Part shown: positions 40,561-52,274 of the stretch, one piece after another
How the letters are laid out: each line of letters starts with the position of its first letter
How positions within the stretch are numbered: position 1 is the stretch's first letter
From: Otis tarda
Lineage: Eukaryota > Chordata > Aves > Otidiformes > Otididae
Assembly (NCBI GenBank): GCA_026413225.1
Contig: CM048553.1
Location: 139,632,690-139,696,689, forward strand
Length of the DNA stretch: 64,000 nt
Direction: 5' to 3'
Position numbers and translations under genes: made by a program
Notes under the pieces: generated by a model
Seen by the model: only the letters and a program-made list of their open reading frames with translations
Databases searched by the model: none
Told to the model about the DNA's origin: nothing

Positions 40561-42299
40561 GCAAAACACATTTGCTCGTTTAACTAACTCCCAAGCTCAT
40601 TTGGCCCTGACTTGAGCACCAGGCAAGACAAATCAGCCCAGAAAGCAAGAGGAATAGCAAGAAGCAAGCTGCCAGCTGTTAGATGAGCAAATGGGGAGCT
40701 ACAGAGATTCCCAGAGCCAAATTCTTATCTTATTTACACTAGCATAAATCTAAAGTAACTGCACTGAATTATTCTGGATTTACCCTTCTGTAAAAGAGAT
40801 CAGAATCTGACACTCACTTTGGAAACTTTCTTCCTCCGATTTCCATTCTTCCTAGAAACAGAATGAGATACGATTGTGCCACAGCTTTTTCAAATATTTC
40901 TGTACAGAAAAGGATCGAATAACCAACAGTTCTGGGGGAAAAAAAGTCCCTTGCAAAACCTTCAATAATCAAAAGAAATCTCACAGTTTTACAAATCCAG
41001 AGGTTGCAATGCCAAAAGAACTAGCCAGAATTAAAGTTTTAAGTGTCCTTTGTCTCTTTGGCTGCTACAACTAACTGCTGTAAATTCCAGTTGTGGGTCC
41101 CAGTCGATCCTAGTTGTGGAGCTGGATTTGATCACTGGCAAATGCAAAGAGAGAGCAGGAACAGAGATGCTGCAGATGAAAAGGAAAGAGTTGCAGGCAG
41201 GTTCGAATGCACACTATAAATTCAAGTGCTCACTTGTTCTTTACTTTTTTTCCTCTCCTCATTATCCCTTGCAACCGTATCACAAGGCTCCTGTGAGAGA
41301 GAAGCAAAACGCAAATGTTGCAAAAGAAACACAGAGCAGGCTGTAATGCTGACTTATGTAATAACATGCTGTTACAAACCAGACTGTCCTGAAAAGAGTA
41401 TTACTGCTTCCCTCATTCCTAGTAAAGCCCCCAGCTTCTTTTTTCTAACACATACTATTTTTATTGCCAGGGAGTTTTATGCAAGACGTGCCTCATTTGC
41501 AAAAGTAGTTCTGAAAAGTTTCTTAAACGATTACCTTGCAAACATTTTGGGACATTTAATTGAAATGGCATCACCCTGTTTTAAAACATTGTAGTGTTAA
41601 ATAAACTTGACCTGTAGCACCAAAGCACTCATTTTTCTCCAGCTACATCATACCCTTGAAATGTATATGAACGTATATAACACCCTGACTGCTCCAGCTG
41701 AAAGACAAATGCAAGCCCACATTTAAAAATAATGACGCTCCCATCTTCCCTCTTGTCAGAGAGACTAATGGAGGAAGAGGCTCTAAGAAAGAGGTGGCTT
41801 AATCTTAATTACCAATGGAAAATGAGATGGAATGGGACAGGTATTTTAAGCATACACTCGTGCTGTGAGTCGAGCTCCCATTTCTGCCACCCTGGCTGGC
41901 AGCCAGCTCTGCCTGCGTGGGTGCACTGGGAGGAGGGAGGGCAGGCATGGGGCAGGGTGTCGCACCGGGACCATGGAGGTCAGAGCATCGCTGTGCCACA
42001 GGGACGCAGGCAGAAAGGGGAGAAGGCTCCCAGCAAGACACGGGGTGAGCTAAGGGCACCCACCATTGCATAGCCAATGTGTGCATGGCCTCCACCTCAC
42101 CCTGCCCCTAACTGGGGCTGTGGAGGTCTCCAGCTGCCTGCCAGGAGCTGTGTGATAGCCTTTGCAAAGCTTGGTAGGGTAAGGCAGAGTCCCTCACCCC
42201 TTCCCCCTCTCCAGACCCCGCCGGCCGTCCCACCTTCGGTGCACTTGTTTTGGGTCAGAATTAAAGAAGAGGAAGGCATGGCTCAGCACAGTTACCTGC

Positions 42300-42460
42300 A
42301 TCGTGTAACTGCGCTATGAGAACCAATAAAACTATTAGCTGCTGGCATCAAGCCAAGAATTCATTAATAACAGACTGTTATCTCTTCAGGAATGTAAAAT
42401 GTTTTACTAAATAAACATTAAAAGCAGAAAGCATTCAACTTCTGTCATTAGGTAAAACTC
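42300..42460. promoter_or_regulatory. Candidate conserved noncoding element
   Basis: AT-rich, repeat-free stretch with AACCAATAAAACTATTAGC, ATTCATTAATAACAG and AACTTCTGTCATTAGG: several ATTA/TAAT cores plus an inverted CCAAT context. A second similar patch at 41740-41840 has CTTAATCTTAATTACCAATGG. Function is inferred only. Confidence 0.25.
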
Positions 42461-45400
42461 CAGTGTGATTCTATCCCAAGGAGGAACAGCCAGGAGGTGA
42501 GCAAGAAAACTTTGTTTCACTGATAAAAAACCTATTTAGTACCAGGAGGAGCTGGTGAGATGTGCTTTACAGTGCCTTACAAAGCGTGATGAATGAAGCT
42601 CGATGTTTTCATGGGATCAACACACCGACTATATGGAAAGGAAAGGAAGGCAGGGATCGGTGCAGGCAGAAGGCTCCATCATGCAGGGCAATATTCAGAA
42701 ATCAGCGCACCAAATTTGGTACCTTTTTCTGGCTATACAAGCAGAATTAAGAATGAATGAATGTAGAAAGGGTGCTAAAAGCCTGTTAGCCTGTTTTTTC
42801 TTTCTTTTTTTTTTTTTTTAATCTGGGGATCACTGCAGTGTGCTTGCAGTGTTACATGTGGGAAACACGATGAAAAAAATATAAAAGTTAATGCTCCCTT
42901 CCCCCAGAGCACATGAAATGTCCAGTCCTGGGTGGCCCATATCATGGTCCTCCCAGTGCTAATGTGTGAGATCTCCATTTGAGGGCAGAAATTACTGTTC
43001 TTTGAGTCAGCTGTCTACTCTGGACCCCAAAGAAGGTCCAAGCCAAAGGCAGAGCACTGTGGCATCACTGTGCTCTTATTTGAGGTTTTCCGGTGAAAGA
43101 GACCTGAAAACCAACAATATGGACATTTAAGTTCCCACAGTTCACACGGAGGCAACTTACCCTGACACAGCTTAGACACCGAAGGAATCCATCTCTTGGA
43201 CTTCAGGAGGAAAAGAGAAAGCATGGTTAGATGGCTACTTCCAATGGTTATATCATTGGAAGGATTACAGTGTACAGCAGGTGGAACACACGATCAATAT
43301 GAAGAAGGCTAAGGGGAGACTTAAATGTTGGGCAGCTAAAGAGAAAAACACACAGCAAGAAATTTTGAAGACTATCAGTGGCAAGACACTTGTAAGAAAA
43401 CCTGTGGCTCTTCTAAACTCATGCAGAGCAAAAGTCATCACAGGGAGGTAAAAAATATGTATATGCTGCCAGATACAGCATCGCATAGCGATAGGAGAGC
43501 CCAAAGTGTATTGTGATGGCCAAGGTAAGATAGTATCACCCTTCTTGGAAAGAGGATGGGATTTCCCACAGAAGCTGAAGTCTTGGTGGCAATACTAGGT
43601 GCAGGCTCAGTGCAAGCTAGGGGAGACCCAGCTCCAGGAGTCTCACCAGGTGCTTCATACCCTGCGCAGCTCTGTCTCCAGACGGCCCGCAGAGCAGAGT
43701 TTCTCTTGCCCTGCAGCTTGGGAGACATGCTGTCTGTTTGAGAATTGGTGCCCCAAATGCATGCAGCCTCTTCCACCCAAGCCTGCCCCAGAGAAGGGAC
43801 CTCTTTGGTGAGTTCAGAGCCTCAAACTCTTAGATTCTCAGCCCAGATCTGAAACTACTCCTGCAGCCTTGACAAACTTTCTCATGTCTCTGGTTCCCAT
43901 CCTCTGAAGAAGAAAAGTCTCTAAATCATCTTTTTACACCAGCTAGGGCCTTGGTCTTCCCATGCAAACCTGAAATTAAAGACAGCACACAAACTGGTCT
44001 GAGGTTGAAGTAGGTGGATGTGGTCTCATCAGCGGGCTGGGTATGAAAGCCACCTGTGGCACACTTCCATCCGGCCTCCAGAGCCAGCACAAGAGCCTGT
44101 CTAAGCAGCGTGCTCAAGACACAAGAAGGTCTACTAGGGGATAACGCAGCCTGCCATCCCCAGAGGCAGCTTGCTGCTGCTGAGGCAAGCGGATGAGCAG
44201 TTGCTTGAGCAGGGGTTGAGAGGTAGTGTCTTGGGGAGCTATTTGCAAGGGGACAGTAGGGAAAAGACTCAGAGGGGGAGCAGTGCAGAGTCTAGATCAA
44301 GTCCTGTGGGTATTGAGATGGGACCATCCAGATCTACAAGGTGCAGATCACTTTGGTGCACTTTGGGCTAGAGGCAGGGATTAGCTGAAAGCTGACATTC
44401 AGTGCTTCAAATTTTACTCCCCTTTTTGCTCTCTGTTTTTTACACAGGGTGCTCATCTGCACAGACATGTACCAATTGGCTTGACTACAGCTACATCTAT
44501 GCGGGAAGAAAACGGTTTAAAGCCAGATCCTCAGCTGCAATAAATCAAGCAGCTGTGGACTCAGGCCAACAGAGACCATACGTGAGATCTCCCAGTTTCT
44601 CCTCTCTAACTATTGTGTTAAACTAAACATAGGATTCAGTAGCTCCCTATCTTTGCCTTGTTTTTGTACTCTGACATTTTGTCCGACTTCATGTGCCAGG
44701 GTAAATACAAGAAAGATTATCACACCAGAATTGCATCCAAATTGTCAATGACTCACCCGCTCAGACAACTACCTCTGTAAGGAAATAGGGGGATAGTTTT
44801 CACCTCTTGCTGTTTTAGGGAAGAGGAAGCATAATCCATGTGCAGGTCTTGCATAGATATCATCCCTGGAAGAAGATCTTTATAATTCTGTACCTCAGTG
44901 TGTGGGATCTAAGAGCCAGCCCCGCAGGTAGAAGGGGGTCTGGGCAGCCCTGCCCAGGGGCCATCTCTCTTGAAGTTCAGCGATGAAGAGGTGCTGCTAC
45001 CCCACAGGGCGCTGCCCACATGGGCCCACCTGATGCTGGGATGGGAAAGCCAAGCAGTTCCTCTCTTTCTAGGGTTTCTGCAGAACATCGCTGCTCTCTG
45101 TGCCACCTCAAGCCACCTGAAGGCTCCTGTCACTTGTTTGGTCATTTTTGCAGAGCTTGGTGGGCTCTGTGAGGTGTTGGTAGGAAGGTGCCTTGCTGCT
45201 ACCCTTTCCACGAGCACACCAGAGAGGAAAAGGCTGTTACACAATTTGTTTCAGCAACACAAAAGGATTCCCTGGCACCATGGGCACACTCCACTGGTCA
45301 GGCAAGCCAAATAGCAAGGTGCTTTGCATAAGTAGATACAAGCACCAAGCAGCCTTTGCAGCACTGGAGGTCTCCCACTTGGGAATGAGAGAGGAGCCAT

Positions 45401-47340
45401 GAGTGCTCTGGCACACCACAAGCTCAGGCCAACCACGGCCCCCCCGTGAGGGCACCCCTGCCGCCTGCTGTGCCCAGGAGGACATGCTGCACCCCAGCCC
45501 CTTCCTCTGGGACTAGTTAAACTGGCTCTTACACCCTTTTGAGAACTTCTCAGGCACATTGCATGAAAAACATCAACCCTATATAAGGCCCACAGCCAGT
45601 ATCAGGCCCCTTGTCTCAGATTCCTCCTGGACCCCTGATTCAGCGAGAAAAGGGTTGTAGGTGAAAAAGAAAAAGATTCCCGTTTTTTTTCCCCCAACAG
45701 CTTACAAATGTTATGGAAGCATGTATTGGCCTGGATTTCCTAACTCCATAGAGACGATTCCTGTGTACAGCCCATCTAACAAACAGATGAGCAATGGCTG
45801 TGGCATCCGAAGGTGACCGGTGGCTTGCTGCTCCACAACACTCAGGGGAGGCTCTTCGGTTTTCACATCTGGGCCAAGCTGTTACATTTGTGTGACCTTT
45901 CAAAATCAAGGGAACTTTCTGTGGAATACACAGGCAGCTAAATATTTAGGTCTGCAGAGTTACCGTAGCCCATTATTTACTTATCACAAACACAGGGCTC
46001 AGGAGAGACAGAGCTGTCCAAAGTTTGGGCTGCATGTCAACTCTTCACATTAATGTACTTTGTCTGTCATTAAAGAGCAACACTATTTTTCTCCAAGAGC
46101 TTACTCAGAGCCCATTTTTGGTGGGAACAGGTATCAAGGTCCGTTGTCCTAAGGTATTGACCAGGGCTTTCCTTCAGCACGTACATGCCCTACTTCCAGA
46201 CAGTCCTCTTCCTATAAAAGCAGCTCTTGTCCCTGTCACACCACCACTAAGCACAACTCCACCAAAAGGGTTGCGGAAAGCAAAGCTTGTGTTTCCTCAG
46301 TGGGTCAATAACAGCACATTTTCTCCACACACCACGCTTACCTCCCCACTCGGTGCAGGTGACGTGACACCCCTTGCAGTGGGACGCAGGAGGACTTGCC
46401 ACCAATTGAGCCTTGCACAGACCTTCAGACTGTCTGCTGGCCCTCACCACAACCGTGTGTTTCACCTCCCAAGGTTTCATGCTTGGTGCTAAAAGGTTAA
46501 AATTGTTTAAGATCTCTTAACTTCATTAACCCCAAAGGACAAACCAAATGCTGGTTGTTGCTGTTTGATTTTTTGGGACGCCTGATTTTAAGGGAGCGTG
46601 ACACGCAAAATGTTCAGAGCATCAGACCTACTAAAAAATCAAATATTTTTTAAAAGTGTATTTCAAGCTGGGGACTCAGAAGTCAAAGACCCTAAAATTG
46701 CTTTTGTGCCTGGCCTCAATTGCTCAGGGTTGTGTGTAGCTGCAAGTGCTCGGAGTCAACCCTTTGCTGTGTAGTAGCCTTTGGACAGCTTCCAGCAGAC
46801 ATTTTATTCCCAGGGTCACTTCACTGCCACACGAGGGTAGAGGCATACACCACGCTTTCCAACCAGGACTGCTCTTCTTCATCAGTTGCTTCCCTCACTT
46901 CCAAGCAGATGCTGCTTGCAAAGCTCAGACCTGCTTAACTGCTCTGGCACATGAGCCACCATCTTCACATGAAGCATCCGCCATCTCGGAGAAGTGACAG
47001 GCTTACTTCCTTCCAGCTTCTCCCCACCCCGAATGGGCACCAGAGATATCCTCTGTAGGGTTGGAGGACCGGTCAGGGCCAGGAAAGGGACATGGCAATG
47101 AGCTCTTTGAACTCCCTCTGCCAGAGCAACTGGACACTCGTGGCCGGACAGCCACGACCACCTCCACCAGCTACGCCAGGGCCCCCGCGGAGACCCCGCA
47201 GGCATCATCCAGGGGCGCGTCTGAGACAAAACATGAAGCAGAGTGCTTATTACCCTTAATGACAAATGCTGCGCCTCTTCTGCTCACTCAGTGTTTACGA
47301 GTGGCTCGGTCCCTCACACACCTCTGAGCACGACCACTGC

Positions 47341-47361
47341 ATTTGCATTTTGATTTAATCA
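47341..47361 (+). promoter_or_regulatory. POU octamer beside a homeodomain-like near-palindrome
   Basis: An exact ATTTGCAT octamer at 47341-47348 is followed two bases later by TGATTTAATCA (47351-47361). A dense CpG cluster (about 47060-47230) lies just upstream. This arrangement is typical of developmental enhancers, but remains a motif match. Confidence 0.3.
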
Positions 47362-48269
47362 CAAATGTCCAGAACTGGAGCTGTGCTGCTGAGCCACTGC
47401 TGCTCACGTAAGGGACATAATGTCCTCTCTCCTCCCAGCACAAATAACAGCAAATCCAAAGCATGACAACTCTGCAATTTGCTTTTTACCTGCACTTTTT
47501 AACTTTTTTTTATTTTATATTTGATATTGTTAAGAAAATTAGCATTTTAAAACCTAATGTTTTTGTTGCCTGTGGAACCCAAACTTTGCAGTACTTGTGC
47601 ACCATGGGGACAGGAATGTAATTGCACTGAATCTGTTGCAAATCGCGACATGTAATGACAGAAAACATGCTGCAATTTCCACATGCACCATGCAGGGCAA
47701 TGTCTGTCATTGTTTTGCTGTTTTCAGTCTTTACTGCAACACGAAAAACCTTTTAGAAATATTCGATATAATCATAGTATTTGCCGCATCAAGAGACATC
47801 GCAGGCTGTCTGCAACAGGGAAATACCGAGCTGCTCCAGAGGTCTCCGACACGGGAGCCACCTATGCCTGCCCTCAGGTCACATACATATTTCTCCTCTT
47901 CCCACAGCCTTCAAATCTCTTTGAATTTGTGAAAACAAGGGATGGGTTGCACCCTGCAAGTTGTGTCAGGTTAGGTCAAGCAGGAGCCATGAGCACGCTC
48001 GGGAAAAGCCAGCGTGGCCAAGTGCGGCACCCGGGTTGATCGCTCAGCAGTGTGAGGGAGGTGCGCTCAGCACGGGAAAGTTCCTGCTCCCAGGGCCACC
48101 ATCGCCTCCCGGGGAACCCCATGGTGCACCAGGGACCAGCACATTCACCTGCACCCGGTTCCTGCAGCGCTGAGACCACCGGGTCACTGAGCATCCCGGC
48201 TGCCCCAGCAGCTCCTGCTGCCGAGGGAAACAGTTGATGATTTTGCAAAAAAAGAAAAAAAATAAACCA

Positions 48270-48460
48270 AAACCGTCCTGCGGTGAGGAGGGTTGCTAAG
48301 CAGATGAGTTTTTAATGAAATTAAAATGCTTACTCTGTTTATAAAAAATAACTTCAAGTCTTTAGGGCTTTGTCCTTTCTTATTTTGCTTGGCTCTTGGT
48401 ATGGAAATTAATGGAGAAGGCAGAGATGAAAAGTCACAGAAAGTGTATTTTACCTCCATC
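48270..48460. promoter_or_regulatory. Candidate conserved noncoding element
   Basis: Follows a CpG cluster (about 47990-48240) and contains GTTTTTAATGAAATTAAAATG and ATGGAAATTAATGGAG, with several ATTA cores and no repeat similarity. Function inferred. Confidence 0.25.
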
Positions 48461-49579
48461 CTTGCACAAGTTTCTTTAATACCAACAGTGAAAATTTTTC
48501 AGTTATATTTTTCACACATAAAAATCTCTTTTATTCTTCTTAGAAATCTCTTTTCCAGTGGGAGGGGAGCACTTTACATCATAAAAATTGCAGCCATTTT
48601 TATGTAAAAATGAGAACGCAAAAAAAGGCACTGGGAAAAACAGGTTTTTTTGCACACCAGAGGCAGACACCACCTTCACTATCAGCGTTTTGCCAGGCTA
48701 GTTTTGGCGGAGGGTGTGAATTGAAGCAGCAGGATCTCCAGGGTACGGCGTTCCTGAAGAAAATCCTATTTTTTTAGCTATGAGTGTGGCCAGAGATTTG
48801 TGATCTGGGAGTAGGAAGGGGTGACTAACAGGGGAAAAGCCACAACTGGGAGAGGGAGAGCCAGGAGGAAAGAGCAGATGCCGTCATCTTCAAGGAGGCT
48901 GAGGAACTGTGCCCTGAGAAACTACAACATCCAGGCTGGTAAGTGGCTGCACAAGGTCTTGAAAGTAAAACTAAGTGCAAAAGGGACAGAGCCTGCAAAA
49001 GAAAAAGCAGAGGGAGGGGTGTGAGAGGGGAGTGCTGCTAGCCTGAGCAAAAGAGCAGGATAGTTATTTACTAGCTGTGGTTGGCTGGGACGGAGCAGAG
49101 CGATGTCAGAGCCTGGACGGGTGCAAGGGAGCAGAGCGTGTGATCAGCAGGCAGGGAACGGCAGCGTTGAAAGGGATGGATCACTCCAGGGCAATGGTTT
49201 ACACTTGCTTCATTATTTAAAAGTAGGCTGAGGCAGGTAATTACTCATGAGCCTGACCACGAGGTATTTAGCAGTTGAACCACAGAAAAAACTGCACGCA
49301 TAGCCTACCTCTGCCTGGCAGGAGGCATAAGTTGATGATTAATACAGCTTAAGTCACTTACAGCTCACCTCTCCGTGGGCCTGTTTTCCTTGAGGAGTAG
49401 GTCTGCTGCATACAGCTTAGCTCCTGCCAACTTAGGGATGCTGCGAAAAGATGCCTGCACCTTGCAAGGCCATACAGGAGCAGAACGGCAGCCCCTCCAC
49501 CCAAAGACACCCAACACTCCCATTTGGCTGCTCCCCACAGTGTCCCAGCGAGGCTGAGGAAGATGTGGGCTGAGGGTGG

Positions 49580-49640
49580 GTGCTGTGCCCTGAGGGATCG
49601 TGGGCCTGGAAGAAGTGCTGTGCCCTGAAGCAGCGTGGGC
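49580..49640. repeat. 26-bp direct repeat with 35-bp period
   Basis: The unit GTGCTGTGCCCTGAGGGATC followed by GTGGGC recurs 35 bp later with 23 of 26 positions matching. It lies in a locally GC-rich stretch. Confidence 0.8.
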
Positions 49641-52274
49641 TTCATTTCTCCTGGGGACAGGAAAGCAGAAGGCATGGGCACGCCAGCCCAAAGTCACAGC
49701 TGTTCAAAGCAGCCTAGCCCATTTGCACGCGTTGGCTTCTCAACATGTACTTGGGATGCATAGCTCACCAATAGCCTTTTTCTTCAATTGTACTCTGCCT
49801 GTTGTAACAACAAGAGGCTTAATTTTGAACAGCACTATGAAACCAGAGAGATAGACATAAGTATTAGCTGATACTCAATACCAGGAATGACCTGTCTTTC
49901 ATGTCCTCTCACTGTTCTTGTAGAAGCCTACCAGAATGCAGGACACATGTTTTCCAACTCAATAGCAGGTATCCAGCTGGAGAAATGTGTTTCCCTGAAT
50001 TATGGCCATATGCTGTATATCCCACTTCAACATATCATATCATGTTCCCTCTGCGCAGAATTCGACACTGCATAAAACAATCTGCTTTGAATTTGAATGC
50101 ATATACTTCCTCGCACAAAACCAAACCCTCTTGCTAGGCTATGAGTCTAAACGCCCTGGAGTTTCTGGTGAAGCTTGTCCCACAAGCAGAAAAAACTACA
50201 AGCAAAGCTGTAAGGAGGAGAAGGCACAAGCACTGAGCTGTGCCATCTGAAACAAATTCCACCTTCGCAACGAGCAGCTTGTCCTGGTGTTTGCTGAGAG
50301 TGGACAGAGCAGAACCCGGAGCAAGAAATATTAGCAGACATCCTAGGACTACCGAGCTGTACAAAGGATGGTATGTAGGAGTACATCACTCAGGCTTTCT
50401 CTAAGCTGGTCTAGCCCTTTCACATCTGTAACCATGCAATACTTAAAAGGCTGCTAGAGAGTAAATGTCTCAGCAATTTCTAATACTATAGCACCCAGAA
50501 GTATAGAAAAATTCAGAAAATTTTAATCTATGTTGAAGACAGCGTCTCTTTGCACAGACTAACTGCTATGACAAGTCAATCAGGCAACACAGAATGGGTT
50601 TTTTTGTTGTTTTTCAAGGAAATGAGAATGCTTTCCAATTGTTTGCCACACTTTTAATGGCCCCAGGGTGATCCCACCTGCCACACCCCCTCACATATTC
50701 ACCCTCTCCTAAGGAGGCCCATTCCTCCTTAGGAAGAAATGTGAAGTCAGAAATACTCAAGAAGTCCTTAAATGATGAACACTTCTTCTTTATTTCCTCT
50801 TTCTCTCTCAAAACCTTTCAGCCAGACTTGCTGTAGCTGCTTTACATTTGATGGCTCTGCTGCCTGTTTCATCAATGATGAATTTGTTCACATTGCCTCC
50901 CAGCAGACCAGCCTTTGGCAGAGGTGCGTCCCACGTAAAATAGGTTTTTAGCCCCTAGTCTAAAAGAACAAAAAGAAACAGCAACTGAATGATAGAGAAG
51001 GGTCAGTACAACTTCAGCACCGTTAATGAAAAGAGTCTGCTTGTAGGATACTGACAGAAAGGGAGAGGAGTATGTTTTACAGAATTCCAGTTCTTGATGA
51101 CAGTAGTCATTTATTTCACTCTAAAATAACAGAACAAAGCAACTAACATTTGGGAGCCTGTGGCATACTGGACGCTGATCTTCTTCACTAGTGAAAGATG
51201 TACATGAAGGGGTTGATTAGCAGGTATGCTGCATTCAGCTCACGGCTGTGCGGAGGGCCTACCGACACATCCAAGAACTACTTCGCCTCAGGTCTGCAGG
51301 GTTTCTGGTTCAAGATGGACCAGAGCTTTCTATTGCTTTCATCTGTCTGATCACAATAAGATCCAAAACTCCTCTCTGGAGATCCTCATCTGAACCAACA
51401 TGAATAGTAAATGACAAACAGAACAGCAATGTCAGATTAAAACTCTTGAGGATACAAAACCCAGACTCTGAAACGTATTTGGGAGTCAAGCTGCAGGACA
51501 CAGCTAGTTTTAGGAAGATTGAGGTGTGAGACTTTTTTGGCCAGCATCAGCATCAGCAGCAGATCGTGCCTGGTGAACTCACAGGCGGCCATCAAAACAG
51601 TGCATTGTTGTCATGCCATGAGTCTGGTTTATGATGGCAACAAGAGACACTCATCCAGCGCAGGACTCCACTGAGTGGGAGCGAACAAAGGGTCTCTCTC
51701 ATTCTGAAGCATTCAGCTGGCTGTATTAAACAGAATGCCTTAGATAAAGTTATGGGAGACATTTATTTCACTCTGCTCAGTACTAATGACATCCCAGCAG
51801 GAGTACTGCCCAGTTTAGGTGCCACAATAGGCATCGCAATAAATTCCCTTCTTTCCATTTTAAGAGTAAAATTCAGGCCTGTATTTCTCAGGGGAGTTAA
51901 TTGCAGATGAGTGCATAACAGTTTTTAGGAATACCACGGCATCCAATTCTCCTCTGTCTCAGGCAATTTGTGATGAAAACACCTCAGGCACTGTGGCACT
52001 GCACAGAGTGCTCCATGCACTGAGACCCTGGAAGCTCCATCCCTTCCTCTTCTGATGGCAAGGGACCGAGCAAGGCCCATTCTGGTAGAAATATTTGAAA
52101 ATATTTTTCAGAGCATAGAGAGAAAGAAGGCAAAGAACACTGGTCTGTGGACCACAAGCTGCCCAGCCTTACATACGTATCTGTCATGCCCAGATATATT
52201 TAGGTTCCAGGCCCTGTTAGTCAGTCTGTGGTCAGCAGACCACCAACATCCCAGAAGGCATCAGAAAACAATCT

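Larger units (their letters stand above)
40561..52274. other. Gene desert with several GC/CpG-rich islands, no gene seen
   Basis: CpG-rich patches lie at about 41930-42030, 42200-42240, 47060-47230 and 47990-48240 in otherwise CpG-poor DNA. Candidate regulatory stretches are listed separately. A TATA-like CTATATAAGG at 45580-45589 has no gene attached. Confidence 0.5.

Noticed and set aside
41195-41230. tRNA-like GGTTCGAAT word
   Set aside because: No acceptor stem or anticodon arm can be built around it.
45480-45660. A retroviral LTR around the TATA-like box
   Set aside because: No flanking inverted TG...CA ends, primer-binding site or internal coding sequence could be recognised.
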